A DNA stretch of 14,658 nt. It comes from an uncultured Prevotellaceae bacterium (GTDB taxonomy: Bacteria > Bacteroidota > Bacteroidia > Bacteroidales > Bacteroidaceae). The position numbers and the translations under genes were made by a program. Where the stretch lies: the NCBI GenBank assembly GCA_937915745.1, contig CALGGJ010000110.1, positions 1 through 14,658 on the forward strand, written 5' to 3'. Below are positions 13,027 through 14,658 of this stretch, one piece after another. Numbering within the stretch: the stretch's first letter is position 1; each line of letters starts with the position of its first letter. Below the pieces are notes generated by a model. It did not search any database. It was not told where the DNA came from and was given only the letters and a program-made list of their open reading frames with translations.

Positions 13027-14523
13027 ATGAACGCAATGAGACTCACAATACTTGCATCAGCACTCCTCGTGACCGGTGCAGCCATGGCACAAGACTCTTA
13101 CGACGCTGCCGAACTTGCCGCCAAAGACCTCAACGGAACCGCACGCTACGTAGGAATGGGCGGAGCCCTCGGAGCCCTCGGAGGCGATGTATCAGTGATG
13201 GGTACCAACCCAGCCGGAACGGCCTTGTTCCGCAAGACCTACGCCACCGTCACCATGAGCGGTGTATTCGGACCGAAAGGACAGCTGGGACACGACGGCT
13301 CACGCATGTCGATTGACAATACAGGAATCATAATAGCCATGCCGACCGAGGACGCAGGCTCCATGAAATACCTGAACTTCGGTATCAACTACAGCAAGTC
13401 GCGCAACTACCTCGGCAACTACAACACTGACATAGACAATCTGGGCGGACTATTCTCGCAGACATTCCAGGTAGCCCAACTTGCCACACAAGCTCTCGGA
13501 GCCAACGACTTCGGTCTGCTGGCCGACATGTCGGCACCACTATACGATGAAAACGGAATGTTGGTGAAAGACGCCATAGTGGGCGAAGTATTCGATGACG
13601 ACGGCAACCTCACAGGATACGAAGGCATACCGGCCTCGGCAGCCAACTACCAACGCTCCACCTACGGCAGCCAATCGCAAGTAGATATGAACTTTTCGAT
13701 CAACCTACTCGACAAATACTTCGTCGGAGCATCAGTAGGTGTTTACGATGTGAACTACAATCGCGAAAGCTTCTATCAGGAACTGGGCATCGACGGAAAC
13801 TACTACGACTTCAGCAACTGGTATGCCACCGACGGCACCGGTATCGACTTGAAACTCGGCTTCATCTGCCGGCCAATCGACGACTCACCATTCCGTTTCG
13901 GTTTCAACGTGAACACCCCGACATGGTATCGGCTTGAAGACGTCAACGGCTCAATGCTGTATATGAACGACAGCCAGATAGACAACCAATCGACCGAACC
14001 TTACGAATATAACTACCGCACACCATGGAAGTTCGGGGTAAGCACAGGATACACCGTAGGCAACTATTTTGCCATCGGAGCCGAATACGAATATCAGGAC
14101 CTGAGTACAGGAAAATACAACGAACACGGACACGAGACAAGCTACTTCATCACCCAAAACCAATTTATCAAAGACAACCTGAAAGCACAACACACATTCA
14201 AGATTGGACTGGAAGTGAAGCCTACATCTGCCTTCTGCATGCGCGCAGGCTACAACTACGTATCGGCACCGATGAAAAAAGATGCATACCGCATCATCGC
14301 ATACAACAGCCCATTCACCGAGACCGACTTCACCAACTGGAAAGACACCAACCGCTTTACCTTCGGACTTGGCTATCGCTACAACGGCGGATATATCGAC
14401 CTGGCATACCAATACTCAACACAGAAAGGCGATTTCTATGCCTTCGATGAGATTGACCTCAAGCCAACCGAAATTGAGAACAACCGCAGCCAGCTCATGT
14501 GTACGTTCGGATTCCGATTCTAA
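13027..14523 (+). CDS. OmpP1/FadL/TodX-type outer-membrane beta-barrel protein
   Basis: I place the start at ATG 13027, giving 498 residues. The frame is open back to ATG 12979, but those 16 residues precede a proper signal peptide (MNAMRLTILASALLVTGAAMA, cut before Gln). The mature N-terminus has the family signature ARYVGMGGALGALGGDVSVM then NPAG (GTNPAGTALFR), the hatch region of OmpP1/FadL transporters. The rest alternates short amphipathic strands with polar loops rich in Tyr, Asn and Asp. The protein ends in CTFGFRF with a C-terminal Phe, the usual signal for outer-membrane barrel assembly. FadL-type proteins pass hydrophobic molecules across the outer membrane; Bacteroidales members are often labelled hemin receptor without strong proof. 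Substrate is unknown. It follows the low-complexity secreted protein with a 78-base gap and no terminator between them. Confidence 0.87.
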   Translation: MNAMRLTILASALLVTGAAMAQDSYDAAELAAKDLNGTARYVGMGGALGALGGDVSVMGTNPAGTALFRKTYATVTMSGVFGPKGQLGHDGSRMSIDNTGIIIAMPTEDAGSMKYLNFGINYSKSRNYLGNYNTDIDNLGGLFSQTFQVAQLATQALGANDFGLLADMSAPLYDENGMLVKDAIVGEVFDDDGNLTGYEGIPASAANYQRSTYGSQSQVDMNFSINLLDKYFVGASVGVYDVNYNRESFYQELGIDGNYYDFSNWYATDGTGIDLKLGFICRPIDDSPFRFGFNVNTPTWYRLEDVNGSMLYMNDSQIDNQSTEPYEYNYRTPWKFGVSTGYTVGNYFAIGAEYEYQDLSTGKYNEHGHETSYFITQNQFIKDNLKAQHTFKIGLEVKPTSAFCMRAGYNYVSAPMKKDAYRIIAYNSPFTETDFTNWKDTNRFTFGLGYRYNGGYIDLAYQYSTQKGDFYAFDEIDLKPTEIENNRSQLMCTFGFRF

Positions 14524-14553
14524 CCGACACAGGCATCACTGTATCGCCAGTAA

Positions 14554-14571
14554 ACCCAAATCGGTCATTAG
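14554..14571 (+). repeat. dispersed 18-base element, copy 3
   Basis: ACCCAAATCGGTCATTAG, identical to copy 2, begins 31 bases after the stop of the FadL-type gene. Only a weak hairpin precedes it (ACTG 14538-14541 with CAGT 14548-14551). The rest of the window (14572-14658) is A/T-rich and then G-rich, with no gene or promoter that I can support. Confidence 0.8.
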
Positions 14572-14658
14572 CGTTTAGATGATTTTATTTAAGTTTATTT
14601 TTAAGCAGGTTTCTTGCGGCATTGAAGGAGTAATGGGGGTCCCAAAAAACACACGGAT

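Noticed and set aside
14572..14658. Right-edge G-rich stretch considered as the start of a mobile element or terminator
   Set aside because: The window ends before any inverted repeat, transposase frame or complete hairpin can be seen.

Overview
The window looks like chromosome of a Bacteroidales bacterium, probably Prevotella-like or a close relative. The evidence is: promoters of the Bacteroidetes type (TTTG, about 19-20 bases, then TAnnTTTG) ahead of several genes; no obvious Shine-Dalgarno dependence; and gene families typical of the order, namely a GT2/DUF4922 fusion, a Bacteroidales-style SpoIID, GH51 and GH2 enzymes without their own SusC/D pair, and an OmpP1/FadL-type barrel. The coding strand of most genes is A/C-rich. 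I see no phage, insertion sequence, tRNA or CRISPR array.

Layout. Positions 1-116 are the last codons of a sensor histidine kinase-like protein. Positions 258-4837 hold a compact three-gene operon with overlapping reading frames: (i) a soluble fusion of a partial GT2-like domain, a complete GT2 domain and a GalT/HIT-like DUF4922 domain; (ii) a SpoIID/LytB-like protein with no signal peptide; (iii) an AmpG-like MFS permease. I read this as a candidate cell-wall sugar salvage or remodelling module acting at and inside the inner membrane. It is the most interesting functional set here. A convergent small lipoprotein with apolipoprotein/LEA-like helices lies at 5055-5642. It shares a divergent promoter region with a secreted GH51 alpha-L-arabinofuranosidase (5873-8404), which is followed by a secreted GH2 beta-galactosidase-like enzyme (8734-11166). 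Together these could trim arabinose- and galactose-containing plant or host glycans outside the cytoplasm.

Positions 11167-11757 have no protein gene but hold repeated GTGCGCAGTC blocks, a strong promoter, and a structured non-coding RNA of about 190 nt whose ends pair and which finishes in a T-run (6S-like or the Bacteroidales-1 type). After it come a secreted low-complexity protein (aromatic-rich centre, Thr/Ala/Arg-rich repeats) and an OmpP1/FadL-type outer-membrane barrel, probably one transcription unit.

Three intergenic signals recur. An 18-base element, ACCCAAATCGGTCATTAG, follows three gene ends, twice directly after a strong hairpin, and there is at least one degenerate copy. A 14-base palindrome, TAGGGGTTYCCCTA, occurs twice. 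A degenerate 72-base tandem repeat lies between the two glycosidase genes.
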